A DNA stretch of 64,000 bases from Nitrospirillum viridazoti CBAmc (GCF_000730165.1 NZ_CP022110.1:1929501-1993500); one strand, 5' to 3'. Numbered from the stretch's first letter, positions 1 to 9,342 are shown. The notes: generated by a model from the sequence alone, not told the origin. Numbers and translations are program-made.

Positions 1-1
1 G

Positions 2-217
2 CTGGCCACCAGCCAGGTGGCGGGCCTGACCACCGACAACCTGTCGGCCCTGACCAGCGACCAGGTGCAGCGGCTATCCACCGCGCAGCTTCAAGCCTTG
101 ACCACCAGCCAGGTGCACGCGCTGACCACCGATGACGTGCGGGAGCTCAGCACCAGCCAGGTCGCGGCCTTGACCACCGCCCAAGCCTACGCGCTGACCA
201 CCGATCAGCTGTCCACC
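2..217 (+). repeat. 24-bp tandem repeat encoding LTTxQVxA octapeptides (nine units)
   Basis: Nine consecutive 24-bp units are in frame with the coding sequence, starting CTGGCCACC at 2 and ending with the unit at 194-217. They share the core CTGACCACC-N3-CAG but differ at many third positions, so the protein repeat is better conserved than the DNA. The array certainly extends further left than the window. Confidence 0.85.
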
Positions 218-322
218 ATGGGCCAGAGACTGGCTCTCGCCGTCACCGGCGCCCAGGTCGCTGCCTTCTCCAGCGACCAGGTGAACGCCTGGATGAACAG
301 CATCCTGGGTACCCCCAGCTGA
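2..322 (+). CDS. C-terminal part of an octapeptide-repeat protein (5' end outside window)
   Basis: The reading frame is open to the left edge, so only the last ~106 codons are visible; the first in-window GTG (17) is probably internal. The protein is a run of eight-residue units of the form LTTxQVxA (variants LTSDQVQR, LSTAQLQA, LTTDDVRE), followed by two decayed units and a short tail ending in GTPS. Such Leu/Thr/Gln repeats occur in large, probably surface-exposed or secreted repetitive proteins, but no catalytic or sorting motif is visible here and I do not assign a function. No gene follows on the same strand before the fusA terminator. Confidence 0.75.
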   Translation: MATSQVAGLTTDNLSALTSDQVQRLSTAQLQALTTSQVHALTTDDVRELSTSQVAALTTAQAYALTTDQLSTMGQRLALAVTGAQVAAFSSDQVNAWMNSILGTPS

Positions 323-459
323 CGCCGGGCGCGTTCATCCAGAAACGCGCCCGGCTCCCAAATCCCTGTTGAACAAGCGGGTTCAGGCCAGGCGGCTTCA
401 AGCTAAGCGACCGGGCGTCTGTCCCGTGGCTGTACCATGCCCGGCCGTTCCCGGATCGC

Positions 460-496
460 GCTTAAAAAGAAACGGCCGCCCCAGGTGGGGCGGCCG
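460..496 (-). terminator. Rho-independent terminator of the EF-G gene
   Basis: A perfect 10-bp stem (473-482 pairing with 487-496, CGGCCGCCCC) with loop AGGT is followed on the minus strand by a T-rich tract (complement of 461-472, TTTCTTTTTAAG). It lies 31 bp past the stop codon of the minus-strand EF-G gene. Confidence 0.9.
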
Positions 497-526
497 CTCT
501 TGCACTCTTTACCTTTGAAATCAGGC

Positions 527-2668
527 TCAGGCGGCCTTGCCGCTCTTCGCGATGATTTCGTCGGCCACGTTCTTCGGCACCGGGTCGTAGTGCGAGAACT
601 CCATGGTGTAGGAGCCGCGACCCGAGGTCATGCCGCGCAGCTGACCGATGTAACCGAACATTTCGGACAGCGGCACATGGGATTCGACGGCGATGTTGTG
701 GCCACGCTCCAACTGGCCCAGCACTGTGCCGCGACGACGGTTGATGTCGCCGATCACGTCACCCAGGTAATCGTCCGGAACCACCACTTCGACCTTCATC
801 ACCGGCTCCAGCAGGATCGGACCGGCGGTCCGGATGCCTTCGCGGAAGCAGGCCTTGGCGGCGATTTCGAACGTCAGGGCGTTCGAGTCCACTTCGTGGT
901 ACTTACCGTCCAGCAGCGTGGCTTCGAAGTCCACGGTCGGGTAGCTGGCGAGGACGCCGTCTTCCTTCTGGACTTCCAGGCCCTTGCCCACCGACGGGAT
1001 GTATTCGCGCGGCACGGTGCCGCCGACGACCTTGTCCACGAAGGTGAAGCCAGCGCCGCGTTCCTTCGGCTCGAAGCGGATCTTCACTTCGGCGAACTGG
1101 CCCGAACCGCCGGTCTGCTTCTTGTGGGTGTAGGTGTACTCGACGGTCTTGGTGATCGTCTCGCGGTAGGCCACCTGCGGGCGACCCATCACACCTTCCA
1201 CGCCGAACTCGGTACGCATACGGTCGAGCGTCACTTCCAGGTGCAGCTCGCCCATGCCGCGCAGCAGGGTCTGGCCGGTGTCGCGGTCCGTTTCCAGACG
1301 CAGGGACGGGTCCGCGCGGACCATCTTGCCGATGGCGGCGCCGAACTTGTCCTGGTCGGCACGGTTCTTCGGCTCCACCGACACGCTGATCACGGGGTCG
1401 GGGAAGCGCATGCGCTCCAGCACCACCGGGGCGGTGGCATCGCACAGGGTGTCACCGGTATCCGTCTCGGCCAGCGAGACGAAGGCCACGATGTCGCCCG
1501 CGCGGGCTTCTTCCAGGTCGTTCGCTTCCTTGGCGAACATTTCCACGATACGGCCGATGCGCTCACGCTTGCCGCGGGTGGTGTTCAGCAGGGAGGTGCC
1601 CTTGGCGACGACGCCCGAGTAGACGCGCACGAAGGTCAGCGAACCGTACTTGTCGTTGATGACCTTGAAAGCCAGACCGGCGAAGGGCTCGTCGTCCGAC
1701 GACTTGCGCTCGCCGTTCGGGTTGCCGTCCGGGTCCACGGTCTTGATGGCCTCGACGTCCGTCGGCGACGGCAGGAAGGCGACGACCGCGTCCAGCAGCT
1801 GCTGCACGCCCTTGTTCTTGTACGAGGAACCGCACAGGACCGGGGTGAAGTCGCCCTTCAGGGTGCCGAGACGCAGGCATTCCTTCAGCACGGCGGGGGC
1901 CGGCTCTTCACCGGACTCCAGGTACTGCTCCATGGCCGCGTCGTCCTGCATCAGGCAGGTGTCGATCAGCTCGGCGCGGTACTCGCCAACCTTGCTCAGC
2001 AACTCACGGTCGTAGGCGTTGGTGATCTTCAGCTTGTCGGCCAGGTCGTCGGTGACGTCCCAGATCTCCCACTGGCTGTCCTTTTCCTCGGAGAACCAGA
2101 CGTAAGCCTTCATCTCGACGAGGTCGATCATGCCCTGGAAGTTGTCTTCCGAGCCCAGCGGCAGCTGGATGACGGCCGGGGTGGCGCCCAAGCGCTTGCG
2201 GATCATGTCCACGCAGCGGCTGAAGCTGGCGCCGGAACGGTCCATCTTGTTGACGTAGCACATACGCGGAACGTTGTAGTTGTCCGCCAGGCGCCAGTTG
2301 GTCTCGGTCTGGGGCTCCACACCGGCCACGCCGTCGAACACCACCACGGCACCGTCGAGCACGCGCAGGGAGCGGTTCACCTCGATGGTGAAGTCCACGT
2401 GGCCTGGGGTGTCGATCAGGTTGATCTTCTTGTCCTTCCAGAAGCAGGACACGGCAGCGGACTGAATGGTGATGCCGCGCTTCTGTTCCTGTTCCAGGTA
2501 GTCGGTCGTGGTCGACGACTTCAGGTCCTTGGTGTCATGAATGTCGACGATCGTGTGCTTGCGACCCGTGTAGTACAGGATGCGCTCAGTGGTCGTCGTC
2601 TTGCCGGCATCGACGTGGGCGATGATGCCGATGTTGCGAATGTCGTCCAGCGGTGTGCTGCGGGGCAT
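527..2668 (-). CDS. fusA: Elongation factor G (stand-alone paralogue-like copy)
   Basis: Translational GTPase that drives ribosomal translocation, 713 aa. GTPase motifs are in order near the N-terminus: AHVDAGKT (G1), RGITI (G2), DTPGH (G3) and NKMD (G4); domains II-V follow, including [11 protein letters not shown] and the C-terminal [14 protein letters not shown]. The start is placed at [14 protein letters not shown] because homology begins there and GGAG precedes it; an upstream in-frame ATG would add 40 unrelated residues. Odd points: the segment between TGRKH and EQEQKRG is about five residues longer than in the usual bacterial EF-G. The gene also stands alone, without rpsL, rpsG or tuf. 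It may therefore be a second EF-G paralogue (fusA2-like) rather than the str-operon copy. Confidence 0.95.
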   Translation of the reverse strand: MPRSTPLDDIRNIGIIAHVDAGKTTTTERILYYTGRKHTIVDIHDTKDLKSSTTTDYLEQEQKRGITIQSAAVSCFWKDKKINLIDTPGHVDFTIEVNRSLRVLDGAVVVFDGVAGVEPQTETNWRLADNYNVPRMCYVNKMDRSGASFSRCVDMIRKRLGATPAVIQLPLGSEDNFQGMIDLVEMKAYVWFSEEKDSQWEIWDVTDDLADKLKITNAYDRELLSKVGEYRAELIDTCLMQDDAAMEQYLESGEEPAPAVLKECLRLGTLKGDFTPVLCGSSYKNKGVQQLLDAVVAFLPSPTDVEAIKTVDPDGNPNGERKSSDDEPFAGLAFKVINDKYGSLTFVRVYSGVVAKGTSLLNTTRGKRERIGRIVEMFAKEANDLEEARAGDIVAFVSLAETDTGDTLCDATAPVVLERMRFPDPVISVSVEPKNRADQDKFGAAIGKMVRADPSLRLETDRDTGQTLLRGMGELHLEVTLDRMRTEFGVEGVMGRPQVAYRETITKTVEYTYTHKKQTGGSGQFAEVKIRFEPKERGAGFTFVDKVVGGTVPREYIPSVGKGLEVQKEDGVLASYPTVDFEATLLDGKYHEVDSNALTFEIAAKACFREGIRTAGPILLEPVMKVEVVVPDDYLGDVIGDINRRRGTVLGQLERGHNIAVESHVPLSEMFGYIGQLRGMTSGRGSYTMEFSHYDPVPKNVADEIIAKSGKAA

Positions 2669-3213
2669 TAGAGGGCTCCGTCGTCCAACGTCCGGTGCAA
2701 AAGAATGAAGCCGGCGCGGGGGATGTTCAAAAACGAGCGCGGGCCCTGAAAGGACCCGCATGAAAAAAGGCCGGGGGGTCGACGGCACGCCGCATTACCT
2801 CCCGGGCGGGCGGATATCTAGCGCGTTCCGCCACCTTTTCCAAGGGCTCATGCGGCATGTCACCCCTGAGCAGGGGAGATTCACGCGCATGGCCGGGGCC
2901 CTTCTCCCGCCGCCTGCCCGATTTCCCTGGGCGGTGCGCCGGGATCGGGGCCGGATCCGGCATGGCCTAGGGCTAAAGTATCCCCCAAGTTCGCGAAATC
3001 CTGACCATATGCACCCTTGGTGATCATGCGCAAACGGCGTGGAATCACCCCTCGGCATGAGGCGGCCCCGACCCCCGGGGACCGCGCGGGAACCATTGCC
3101 CCGCCTACCCGCAATGGGTGCCCCCATAGTGGAATTGTTAACGTTTAGGGGCAAGCCTGCTTGTCAGCCGCACCCCATGACCGGGGGCGCCCCGGACGGC
3201 AAGACGAAAGCGG
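2669..3213. other. Intergenic region between divergent EF-G and histidine kinase genes
   Basis: 545 bp between two divergent genes; it must hold both promoters. I see an imperfect hairpin (2748-2770 area, GCGGG...CCCGC), a TTAACG hexamer near 3136-3142 that resembles a CtrA half-site, and no convincing coding sequence. Short frames here lack recognisable content and are likely chance in GC-rich DNA. Confidence 0.6.
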
Positions 3214-5325
3214 ATGATCCTGGACCTGAACGCCCCGGCTGACAGCGCCGCCCACGGCGGCACCGAAAGAACCAGTACGCAGGAAAGCGCCCGGCCGTCC
3301 CCGGACGCGACCATCGCCGACGCGCACGCCGCCGGCGCCGACATCCCCATCCCACCCGACGACACCCCAGCGCGCGCCCTTCAGGGCCTGTCCATTCCCC
3401 GCCGCCTGTTCCTGGCCTTCACCCTGCTGTTCGTCCTGGCGGCCGCGGTCTGCCTGTGGGGCATGCGCCGGATCGACGTCATCGTCAGCACCACCCGCGA
3501 CAGCCAGCAGGCCCTGGCCGTCATCCAGGCGGTGGAAGCGGTGCGCACCGCCATGCTGGACCAGGAGACGGGCCTGCGCGGCTATATCGTGGCGGGCGAT
3601 CCCACCTTCCTGGAGCCGACCCGCCAGGCCATGCAATCGCAGGAAAGTCGCCTGGCAAGGCTGGAGGCGCTGACCCAGGGCGACACGGACCAGCGGCGGC
3701 GGGTGGATACGCTGCGTGCCGAGGTGCGCGATTGGCAGGACGGCTACGCCAACCCCACCCTGACCATGGCCACGGACCCCACGACGCGGGCCCTGGCCCG
3801 CGACCAGGCCCGAGCCTTGGGGGGCAAGCGCTCCATGGATGCGGTGCGCGGCACGCTGGACGCCATCGCGACGGCGGAACGCGAGATGCTGGACGAGCAT
3901 CTGGTGAAGCAGCAGAACGCCCAGTCGGAGGGGGTGCGGGGCATCCTGGTGGGTGGCCTGATGATCGTCGCCACCGCCCTCGGCATCTGGGTCCTGCTGT
4001 CCCGCAGCCTGGTGCTGCCCATCCTGGCCCTGACCGCCGCGTTGCGCGCCATCGCCCGGGGCGACGCCAGCGTCACGGTCACCGGTGCCGGACGCAGCGA
4101 TGAGCTGGGCACCATGGCACGCGCCCTGCAATCGCTGAAGGAACAGCAACAGGCGCGGGAGCGCCAACGGGCGGACCGCCAGGCCCTGGAACGCCGCATG
4201 CTGGCCACTGTGCAGGAAAGCCGCGAGCGGCTGGACAGCATCCTGAACAGCCTGGCGGACGGCGTCCTGACCATCAACGAGGCGGGCGTTATCCTGTCCG
4301 CCAACCGCGCCGGCGCCAGCATGCTGGGCCGCGACGTGCGCCAATTGCTGGGCCTGCCGGTGGACGAGTTCCTGACCCTGCCCAGCCTGGCCGGGGCCAA
4401 CGCCGCCGCCAGCGCTGTGCTGGAAGAGGCAGCCGGCACCCTGTGGCTGCCCCTGGCGCTGGAAGGGAACAGCCCCCGCGAGGTCGAGGTGCGCGGCGAG
4501 GAACGCCGCTTCCCGGCGGAACTGACCGTCACCACCACCCAGCTGGACGACCGCCCCCTCTACACCCTGGTGCTGCGCGACATCACGCATCGCAAGGAGG
4601 TGGAGCGCATGAAGGACGCCTTCATCTCCACCGTCAGCCATGAATTGCGCACGCCGCTGACCTCCATCCACGGATCCATCCGCCTGGCGCTGGGCATGCC
4701 CGACGCCCTGTCCATCCAGGCGCAGAACCTGCTGCGCATCTCCGACCGCAACAGCGAACGGCTGATCGCCATCGTCAACGACCTGCTGGATATCGAGCGC
4801 ATTGAATCCGGCACCCTGGATCTGAAGGCGGACAAGCTGGACCTGGGGGAATTGGCGGCGGAGACGGTGGCCACGCTGCGCCCCATGGCCGAGGAGCACA
4901 GCGTCACCCTGCGCTACATTTCCGCCGGTTCCCTCCCCGTGGTGGGCGACCCGCGACGCCTGCGGCAGGTGCTGGCCAACCTGGTGTCCAACGCCATCAA
5001 ATATTCCAACGCGGGCGGTGCTGTGACCGTGCAGGGCGACAGGGAGGACGGCCGCGTCCGCCTCTCGGTGCACGACAACGGCCCCGGCGTGCCGGACTGG
5101 TTCAAGCCACGCCTGTTTCAGAAATTCGCCCAGGCGGACTCGTCGGACAGCCGGCAGAAAGGCGGGAATGGCCTGGGCCTGTCCATCGTCAAGGCCATCG
5201 TGGAGCGTCACGGCGGACACATGACCCTGACCAGCCACCCGGGCGACACGGAATTCGTGCTGACCCTGCCGTCCAGACGCATCGACGCCCGGTCCGACGC
5301 GCCTGCGGGCGCCGATATCCCCTAG
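3214..5325 (+). CDS. CHASE3-HAMP-PAS sensor histidine kinase
   Basis: Membrane sensor kinase, 703 aa. After a ~60-residue N-terminal extension come TM1 (RRLFLAFTLLFVLAAAV), a periplasmic CHASE3 domain (QETGLRGYIVAGDPTFLEP), TM2 (GILVGGLMIVATALGIW), HAMP, a coiled linker and a PAS domain (DSILNSLADGVLTINEAG). HisKA follows with H476 in STVSHELRTPL, then HATPase_c with the N box NLVSNAIKYS (~589-598), DNGPGVP and GNGLGLSIVK. The stimulus is unknown. The adjacent downstream response regulator and Hpt-GGDEF protein are the likely phosphorelay partners. The first ~60 residues are low-complexity, so the true start could be somewhat further in. Confidence 0.95.
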   Translation: MILDLNAPADSAAHGGTERTSTQESARPSPDATIADAHAAGADIPIPPDDTPARALQGLSIPRRLFLAFTLLFVLAAAVCLWGMRRIDVIVSTTRDSQQALAVIQAVEAVRTAMLDQETGLRGYIVAGDPTFLEPTRQAMQSQESRLARLEALTQGDTDQRRRVDTLRAEVRDWQDGYANPTLTMATDPTTRALARDQARALGGKRSMDAVRGTLDAIATAEREMLDEHLVKQQNAQSEGVRGILVGGLMIVATALGIWVLLSRSLVLPILALTAALRAIARGDASVTVTGAGRSDELGTMARALQSLKEQQQARERQRADRQALERRMLATVQESRERLDSILNSLADGVLTINEAGVILSANRAGASMLGRDVRQLLGLPVDEFLTLPSLAGANAAASAVLEEAAGTLWLPLALEGNSPREVEVRGEERRFPAELTVTTTQLDDRPLYTLVLRDITHRKEVERMKDAFISTVSHELRTPLTSIHGSIRLALGMPDALSIQAQNLLRISDRNSERLIAIVNDLLDIERIESGTLDLKADKLDLGELAAETVATLRPMAEEHSVTLRYISAGSLPVVGDPRRLRQVLANLVSNAIKYSNAGGAVTVQGDREDGRVRLSVHDNGPGVPDWFKPRLFQKFAQADSSDSRQKGGNGLGLSIVKAIVERHGGHMTLTSHPGDTEFVLTLPSRRIDARSDAPAGADIP

Positions 5326-5507
5326 CCACCCTGAACGCCACCTTGGCGGCCCGGCAGCCTGTGGCCGACTGTCGCCCGAACTCCATTTGCGCCCGCTGGC
5401 CCCGGCGGCTACCCTGGTGCGCATTGTAGCGCCACGGGGACGCGCCGGCGTGTCCCTCCAAAGACCATGGCACCCAAGTCCATCGCACACGACCACCGCG
5501 AGGCAGC

Positions 5508-5900
5508 ATGGCCGAGTCACTGAACCGCATCCTCTATGTCGATGACGAGCCGGACATCCGCGCCATCGTCGAACTCAGTTTGCGCCATGTCGGTGGCTTT
5601 GACGTGCAGATGGCCGAATCCGGCGCCCGCGCCTTGGAAATCCTGGATGGTTGGACGCCCCAGCTGATCTTGCTGGACGCCATGATGCCCGGCATGGACG
5701 GCCCCGCCACGCTGGCCGCCATCCGCCAGCGCCCGTCCCTGGCCGGCGTCCCCATCGCCTTCATGACCGCCAAGGTGCAGCCATCCGAGGTGCAGAGGTT
5801 CAAGGAAATCGGCGCCGTGGGCGTGATCGCCAAACCCTTCGACCCCATGAGCCTACCCAACACCGTCCGCGAGCTGTGGGGCGGCGCGGGCCCGACATGA
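5508..5900 (+). CDS. Single-domain response regulator
   Basis: 130-aa receiver domain with no output domain (CheY/DivK style). The acidic pair lies in YVDDEPD, the phospho-acceptor is D57 in LILLDAMMPGMDG, Thr is in FMTAK and the conserved Lys is K109 in VIAKPF. Its stop codon overlaps the ATG of the next gene (ATGA, 5897-5900), which implies translational coupling. Position between a kinase and an Hpt-containing protein suggests it shuttles phosphate between them; that routing is inference. Confidence 0.93.
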   Translation: MAESLNRILYVDDEPDIRAIVELSLRHVGGFDVQMAESGARALEILDGWTPQLILLDAMMPGMDGPATLAAIRQRPSLAGVPIAFMTAKVQPSEVQRFKEIGAVGVIAKPFDPMSLPNTVRELWGGAGPT

Positions 5901-7540
5901 TCCAGGACACTTCGCCCATCATGCCGCCCCTGCCAGCGGACCTGCTGGCGCGGGTGGAGAAAATCCGCCAGGACTTCATGGCCGGCCTGCCGGATCGCCT
6001 GGCGCAAATCCGGCAGGCGGCCGAGGCGCTGGAAGGCCTGGACGGCCACGACGCCACCACTGCCCGCGCCGACCTGGCGCGCCACGCCCATTCCCTGGCC
6101 GGCTCCGGCGCCACCTTCGGCCTGCCGGACCTGAGCGTCGCCGCCCGCGCGCTGGAGGAGGTGATCGACCAGATGGGGGCCGTCGCCCTGCCGGTGCTCC
6201 GTGCCGCCATCGACGGACTGGAGCGAGCCATCACCGGCGCCGCCCCATCCGCCCCCGCCGTCAATGCCCTGCCCATCGCCCCCGCCCTGTCCAGCGAGGG
6301 GACTTACCGTTCCGTCTATCTGATGCAGGCCGATGGCCCGGGGGCCGAGGATCTGGCCGACATCCTGGCCGCCTACGGCTATAAGCTGACTGCCTTTCCC
6401 GATGGCGACGCCCTGACCGCCGCCGTGGCCGATGCTGCACCGGAAGCGATCATCCTGGACATCAACCCGCACGGCATGATCCCCAGCGCCACGCGGATGA
6501 CGGACGCCAGGGGGCGCAAGATACCGAGCCTCGCACTGTCGTCCGCCACCGGTTTCGCCGCGCGGCTGGCGGCGGCACGGGCCGGTTGCGACGCCTATGT
6601 GGTGAAGCCGCCGGACGCCAACGCCCTGGTCAACCATCTGGACCGCCTGACGGAACGCGACCCCGACCAGCCGCTACGCATCCTGATCGTGGACGACGAC
6701 GCCACGCTGGGCGCCTATTACGAGATGGCGCTGCAGTCCGCCGGCATGCAGACGCGGTTGGTGACCGACCCGCTGCAGGCGGTCGAAGCGCTGTATGACC
6801 ACAACGCCGACCTGATGGTCACCGACCTGATCATGCCCCAGTGCACGGGCTTCGAACTGGCGTCGGTCCTGCGGCAGTATGATGGCCTGCTGGCCCTGCC
6901 CATCGTCTTCCTGACGGCGGACCTGGACACGGAGACGCACCGATCCGCGGTGCGCACGGGCGTCGATGCCTATCTGACCAAGCCGGTCGACCTGGGCGAC
7001 CTGGCGGAAACCGTGCGCGCCCGTGCCCGCCGCGCCCGCCAACTGAAGGCGCTGATGGTGCGCGATGGCCTGACCGGCGCCTACAACCACCCCATGATCC
7101 AGGATTTGCTGGCGACCGAAGTGGCCCGCGCCCAGCGCGACGGTACGGACCTGTCCTTCGCGATGCTGGATATCGATCATTTCAAGAAGGTCAACGACCG
7201 CTACGGCCACGGGGCCGGTGACCGGGTCATCAAGGGCCTGTCACGCCTGTTGCAGCAGCGGCTGCGGCGCAGCGACATGATCGGGCGCTACGGTGGTGAG
7301 GAGTTCGCCGTGCTGATGCCGCAAACGCGGCCCGAGCACGCGGCGGAGCGGCTGAACCTGCTGCGCCAGCAGTTCAGCGAAATCCCCTACGTGCACGGCG
7401 ACACCCAGTTCCAGGTGACCTTCTCGGGCGGCGTGGTGGGGCTGAAGCCCGGGCTGGACGCCAAGGCCCTGAACCTGACGGCCGACGCCGCGCTCTATCG
7501 CGCGAAGAACGCCGGCCGCAACAGGATTGAACTGGGCTGA
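5897..7540 (+). CDS. Hpt-REC-REC-GGDEF diguanylate cyclase
   Basis: 547-aa cytoplasmic protein. An N-terminal Hpt domain carries H65 in AHSLAGSGATFG. A first receiver-like domain (SVYLMQADG ... IILDINPHG ... VVKPP) lacks the N-terminal acidic pair and looks degenerate. The second receiver is complete (ILIVDDDA, VTDLIMP, YLTKPVD). The C-terminal GGDEF domain has an intact active site (RYGGEEF) and an allosteric I-site RRSD five residues before it, so c-di-GMP synthesis with product inhibition is expected. The start ATG at 5897 overlaps the preceding stop; longer in-frame starts would run through the response-regulator gene. A single polypeptide that accepts phosphate at both Hpt and REC before a cyclase output resembles PleD with an added Hpt. 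Confidence 0.94.
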   Translation: MIQDTSPIMPPLPADLLARVEKIRQDFMAGLPDRLAQIRQAAEALEGLDGHDATTARADLARHAHSLAGSGATFGLPDLSVAARALEEVIDQMGAVALPVLRAAIDGLERAITGAAPSAPAVNALPIAPALSSEGTYRSVYLMQADGPGAEDLADILAAYGYKLTAFPDGDALTAAVADAAPEAIILDINPHGMIPSATRMTDARGRKIPSLALSSATGFAARLAAARAGCDAYVVKPPDANALVNHLDRLTERDPDQPLRILIVDDDATLGAYYEMALQSAGMQTRLVTDPLQAVEALYDHNADLMVTDLIMPQCTGFELASVLRQYDGLLALPIVFLTADLDTETHRSAVRTGVDAYLTKPVDLGDLAETVRARARRARQLKALMVRDGLTGAYNHPMIQDLLATEVARAQRDGTDLSFAMLDIDHFKKVNDRYGHGAGDRVIKGLSRLLQQRLRRSDMIGRYGGEEFAVLMPQTRPEHAAERLNLLRQQFSEIPYVHGDTQFQVTFSGGVVGLKPGLDAKALNLTADAALYRAKNAGRNRIELG

Positions 7541-7546
7541 GCACCA

Positions 7547-7573
7547 AAGCTATGAAGCGCCGTTTCATAGCTT
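7547..7573. repeat. Perfect inverted repeat after the diguanylate cyclase gene
   Basis: AAGCTATGAA (7547-7556) and TTCATAGCTT (7564-7573) form a 10-bp stem with a 7-nt loop seven bp past the stop codon. It sits between convergent genes, so it may act as a terminator for either, but no U-tract follows on the plus strand. Confidence 0.6.
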
Positions 7574-7606
7574 GGATCCGACCGCACCCGGCGTTTGGTG
7601 GGAAAC

Positions 7607-7801
7607 TTATCTCACCGGCGCGGTGACGACCTTGGCCGTGGTGCTGACCGCAGTGCCGGCCACGTCGGCCGCCGTGCCCACGGCGGTGCCGGCGGCATCG
7701 ACCACGACGCAGCCGCTGAGGGCACCCAGCGCCAGGCCCAGCACCAGCACGCTTCTGCCCACCCGGTAAATCTTTCCTTGGAACAACGACACGCCCGACA
7801 T
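7607..7801 (-). CDS. Small putative lipoprotein
   Basis: 64 aa. A short basic N-terminus, the hydrophobic stretch VLVLGLALGA and the lipobox LSGC predict a lipidated protein with a ~33-residue mature part. The mature chain is made only of small residues (Ala, Val, Thr, Gly), with repeated TAVxTAADVAGTAV-like segments. An AAGGGG-type ribosome site lies upstream. Similar tiny Ala/Val/Thr lipoproteins are common in proteobacteria; their function is unknown. It is transcribed away from surE. Confidence 0.75.
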   Translation of the reverse strand: MSGVSLFQGKIYRVGRSVLVLGLALGALSGCVVVDAAGTAVGTAADVAGTAVSTTAKVVTAPVR

Positions 7802-7849
7802 GGCGAAACCCCTTGGCTGGCCTGGCTTCCCGTCTAATCCGGGAATCCT

Positions 7850-7870
7850 GGGGGCCGGCCGCCGGCCCCC
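7850..7870 (-). terminator. Strong GC hairpin downstream of surE
   Basis: GGGGGCCGG (7850-7858) pairs perfectly with CCGGCCCCC (7862-7870) around a 3-nt loop. It lies between the surE stop and the lipoprotein start, both on the minus strand. No T-tract follows on that strand, so termination is plausible but unproven. Confidence 0.45.
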
Positions 7871-7941
7871 TTCCCTTTATACGGAAGCAAAGGGCGGGCC
7901 AGGGTGGTCTCTGTCAGGCTATGCCGTCTGGGCCGGTTTGG

Positions 7942-8709
7942 TCAGGCTATGCCTTCCGGGGCGGTCATGTCGAAGCCCAGGGGCGTCACCGATACCAGGC
8001 CGTGCTTGAGCGCGCCGGCATCGGTGTCCGGCCCCAGGATGGGCATGTGGCGGCGGAAGGCCATCCAGTAATAGGTGCCGCCGCGCATGTCGGCGCGCGG
8101 TTCCACGTCGATGCGGTCCAGGGTGCCCCGGCTCTGCCGCGTCAGCACCACGTCGCCCACGTCCACCGCGTCCACGTCGGGAAAGTTCACGTTCAGCACG
8201 GCATTGGCGGCGACCCGCAGGTCCAGCGCATAGTCAAGCGACCGGGCGAAGACCGCCCGCGCCGTGTCCCAGCGCACCTGGCCACCCCTGGCGAAGGATT
8301 GGCTGAAGGCGATGGCCGGGACGCCCAGCAGGCGCGCGGTCAGGGCCGCCGCCACAGTGCCGGAATACGGCACCTCGTCACCCACATTGGCGCCCCGGTT
8401 GATGCCGGACAGCACAATGTCCGGCGGATTGTCCTTCAGCAGGTGGCGCAGGCCGAAGATGGCGCAGTCGCTGGGCGTGCCGGTCAGGGCGTAGCGGCGT
8501 TCCCCCCGTTCCTCCACCCGCAGGGGCGTGGTCAGGGTGACGGCGCGCGACATGCCGCTCTGGTCCTTCTCCGGCGCCACCACCCAGACCTCCTCCGCCA
8601 CCCCGGCCACCAACTCGGCCAGCAGGGCCAAGCCCGGCGCGTTGATGCCGTCGTCGTTGGTGAGCAGCACGCGGCCCAGGCGGTGGGCGGGCGGGGCGGA
8701 TGACGTCAT
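7942..8709 (-). CDS. surE: 5'/3'-nucleotidase SurE
   Basis: Stationary-phase survival protein, a divalent-metal-dependent nucleoside monophosphate phosphatase, 255 aa, the normal family length. Signature motifs are VLLTNDDGINAPG at the N-terminus (metal-binding DD), PEKDQSGMSRAVT, LTGTPSDC and IVLSGINRGANVGDEVPYSG. The start ATG at 8709 is divergent from the DUF1491 gene with 140 bp between. In many alphaproteobacteria surE sits near pcm or serS, neither of which is here. Confidence 0.96.
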   Translation of the reverse strand: MTSSAPPAHRLGRVLLTNDDGINAPGLALLAELVAGVAEEVWVVAPEKDQSGMSRAVTLTTPLRVEERGERRYALTGTPSDCAIFGLRHLLKDNPPDIVLSGINRGANVGDEVPYSGTVAAALTARLLGVPAIAFSQSFARGGQVRWDTARAVFARSLDYALDLRVAANAVLNVNFPDVDAVDVGDVVLTRQSRGTLDRIDVEPRADMRGGTYYWMAFRRHMPILGPDTDAGALKHGLVSVTPLGFDMTAPEGIA

Positions 8710-8849
8710 GAGTCTGGCCTCGGAAGCGGTGGAACCCTATAGATACGGGCGCACCTTTCCGGGCGGCGGCGCGGATGGCAAGCCGCAATGTCGCGCCCCG
8801 CTCCGCTTTGATCGCTTTTCCCGTCCAATCCTTCAGGAACCCCGGGACC

Positions 8850-9188
8850 ATGTCCGACGACCGGCTGTCCACCGCCCTTTGGGTCCAGTTGCACCTGCGC
8901 CGCTGCGCCGCCGACAGCATCCCCGTCTACGTCCTGCGCAAGGGCGAGGCGGAGAGCGGGCTGATCCTGCTGAAGGTCGTCATCCCCTTCCAGGGCGCCA
9001 AGGTCTACACCCAGAGCCGCGACATCGACGGTAGGCTGGGCTGGTTCCCGGGGCTGAATGGCGCCCAGGTGCCGGAATCGGAGGCCGACGCCTTCATCGA
9101 ACGCGCCACCCGCCGCGATCCCGACCTGTGGGTGATCGAGGTGGAAAGCCGCGACGGCAGCCACCCGTTCGAAGGCAAGGTGATCTGA
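8850..9188 (+). CDS. DUF1491 family protein
   Basis: 112-aa conserved alphaproteobacterial protein of unknown function. Recognised by the N-terminal pattern RLSTALWVQLHLRRCA, then VLRKGEAESGLILLKV, the SRDIDGRLGW segment and a C-terminal acidic DLWVIEVESRDG. No signal peptide or membrane segment, so probably cytoplasmic. The start at 8850 (MSDDRL) is chosen because upstream in-frame sequence is unconserved in character and runs into the surE promoter region. Confidence 0.85.
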   Translation: MSDDRLSTALWVQLHLRRCAADSIPVYVLRKGEAESGLILLKVVIPFQGAKVYTQSRDIDGRLGWFPGLNGAQVPESEADAFIERATRRDPDLWVIEVESRDGSHPFEGKVI

Positions 9189-9342
9189 GCCCTAGGTGCC
9201 CCCTGCCCGGATCAGACAAGTTTCGACGGAATTCGCACGCCGTATATTTAAATTATTATTTACAAACCGACCCGCCAACCTTGAACAAGGCCTCCGAATC
9301 GCCCTAATTCCCCTTATAAAACAACCCATAAGGGAGAGCGGC

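Noticed and set aside
437..2671. 744-codon open frame on the plus strand opposite EF-G
   Set aside because: It lies antisense to a clear fusA, and its His/Val/Gly-rich composition is typical of a shadow of a GC-rich gene; no family resemblance.
2760..3023. Small plus-strand gene (87 codons) after EF-G
   Set aside because: Has an ATG, but no ribosome site, Arg/Pro/Gly-biased chance composition, and lies in a divergent promoter region.
3145..5520. 791-codon minus-strand frame opposite the histidine kinase
   Set aside because: Antisense shadow; Gln/His/Gly/Ala-rich translation with no domains, while the plus frame has all kinase motifs.
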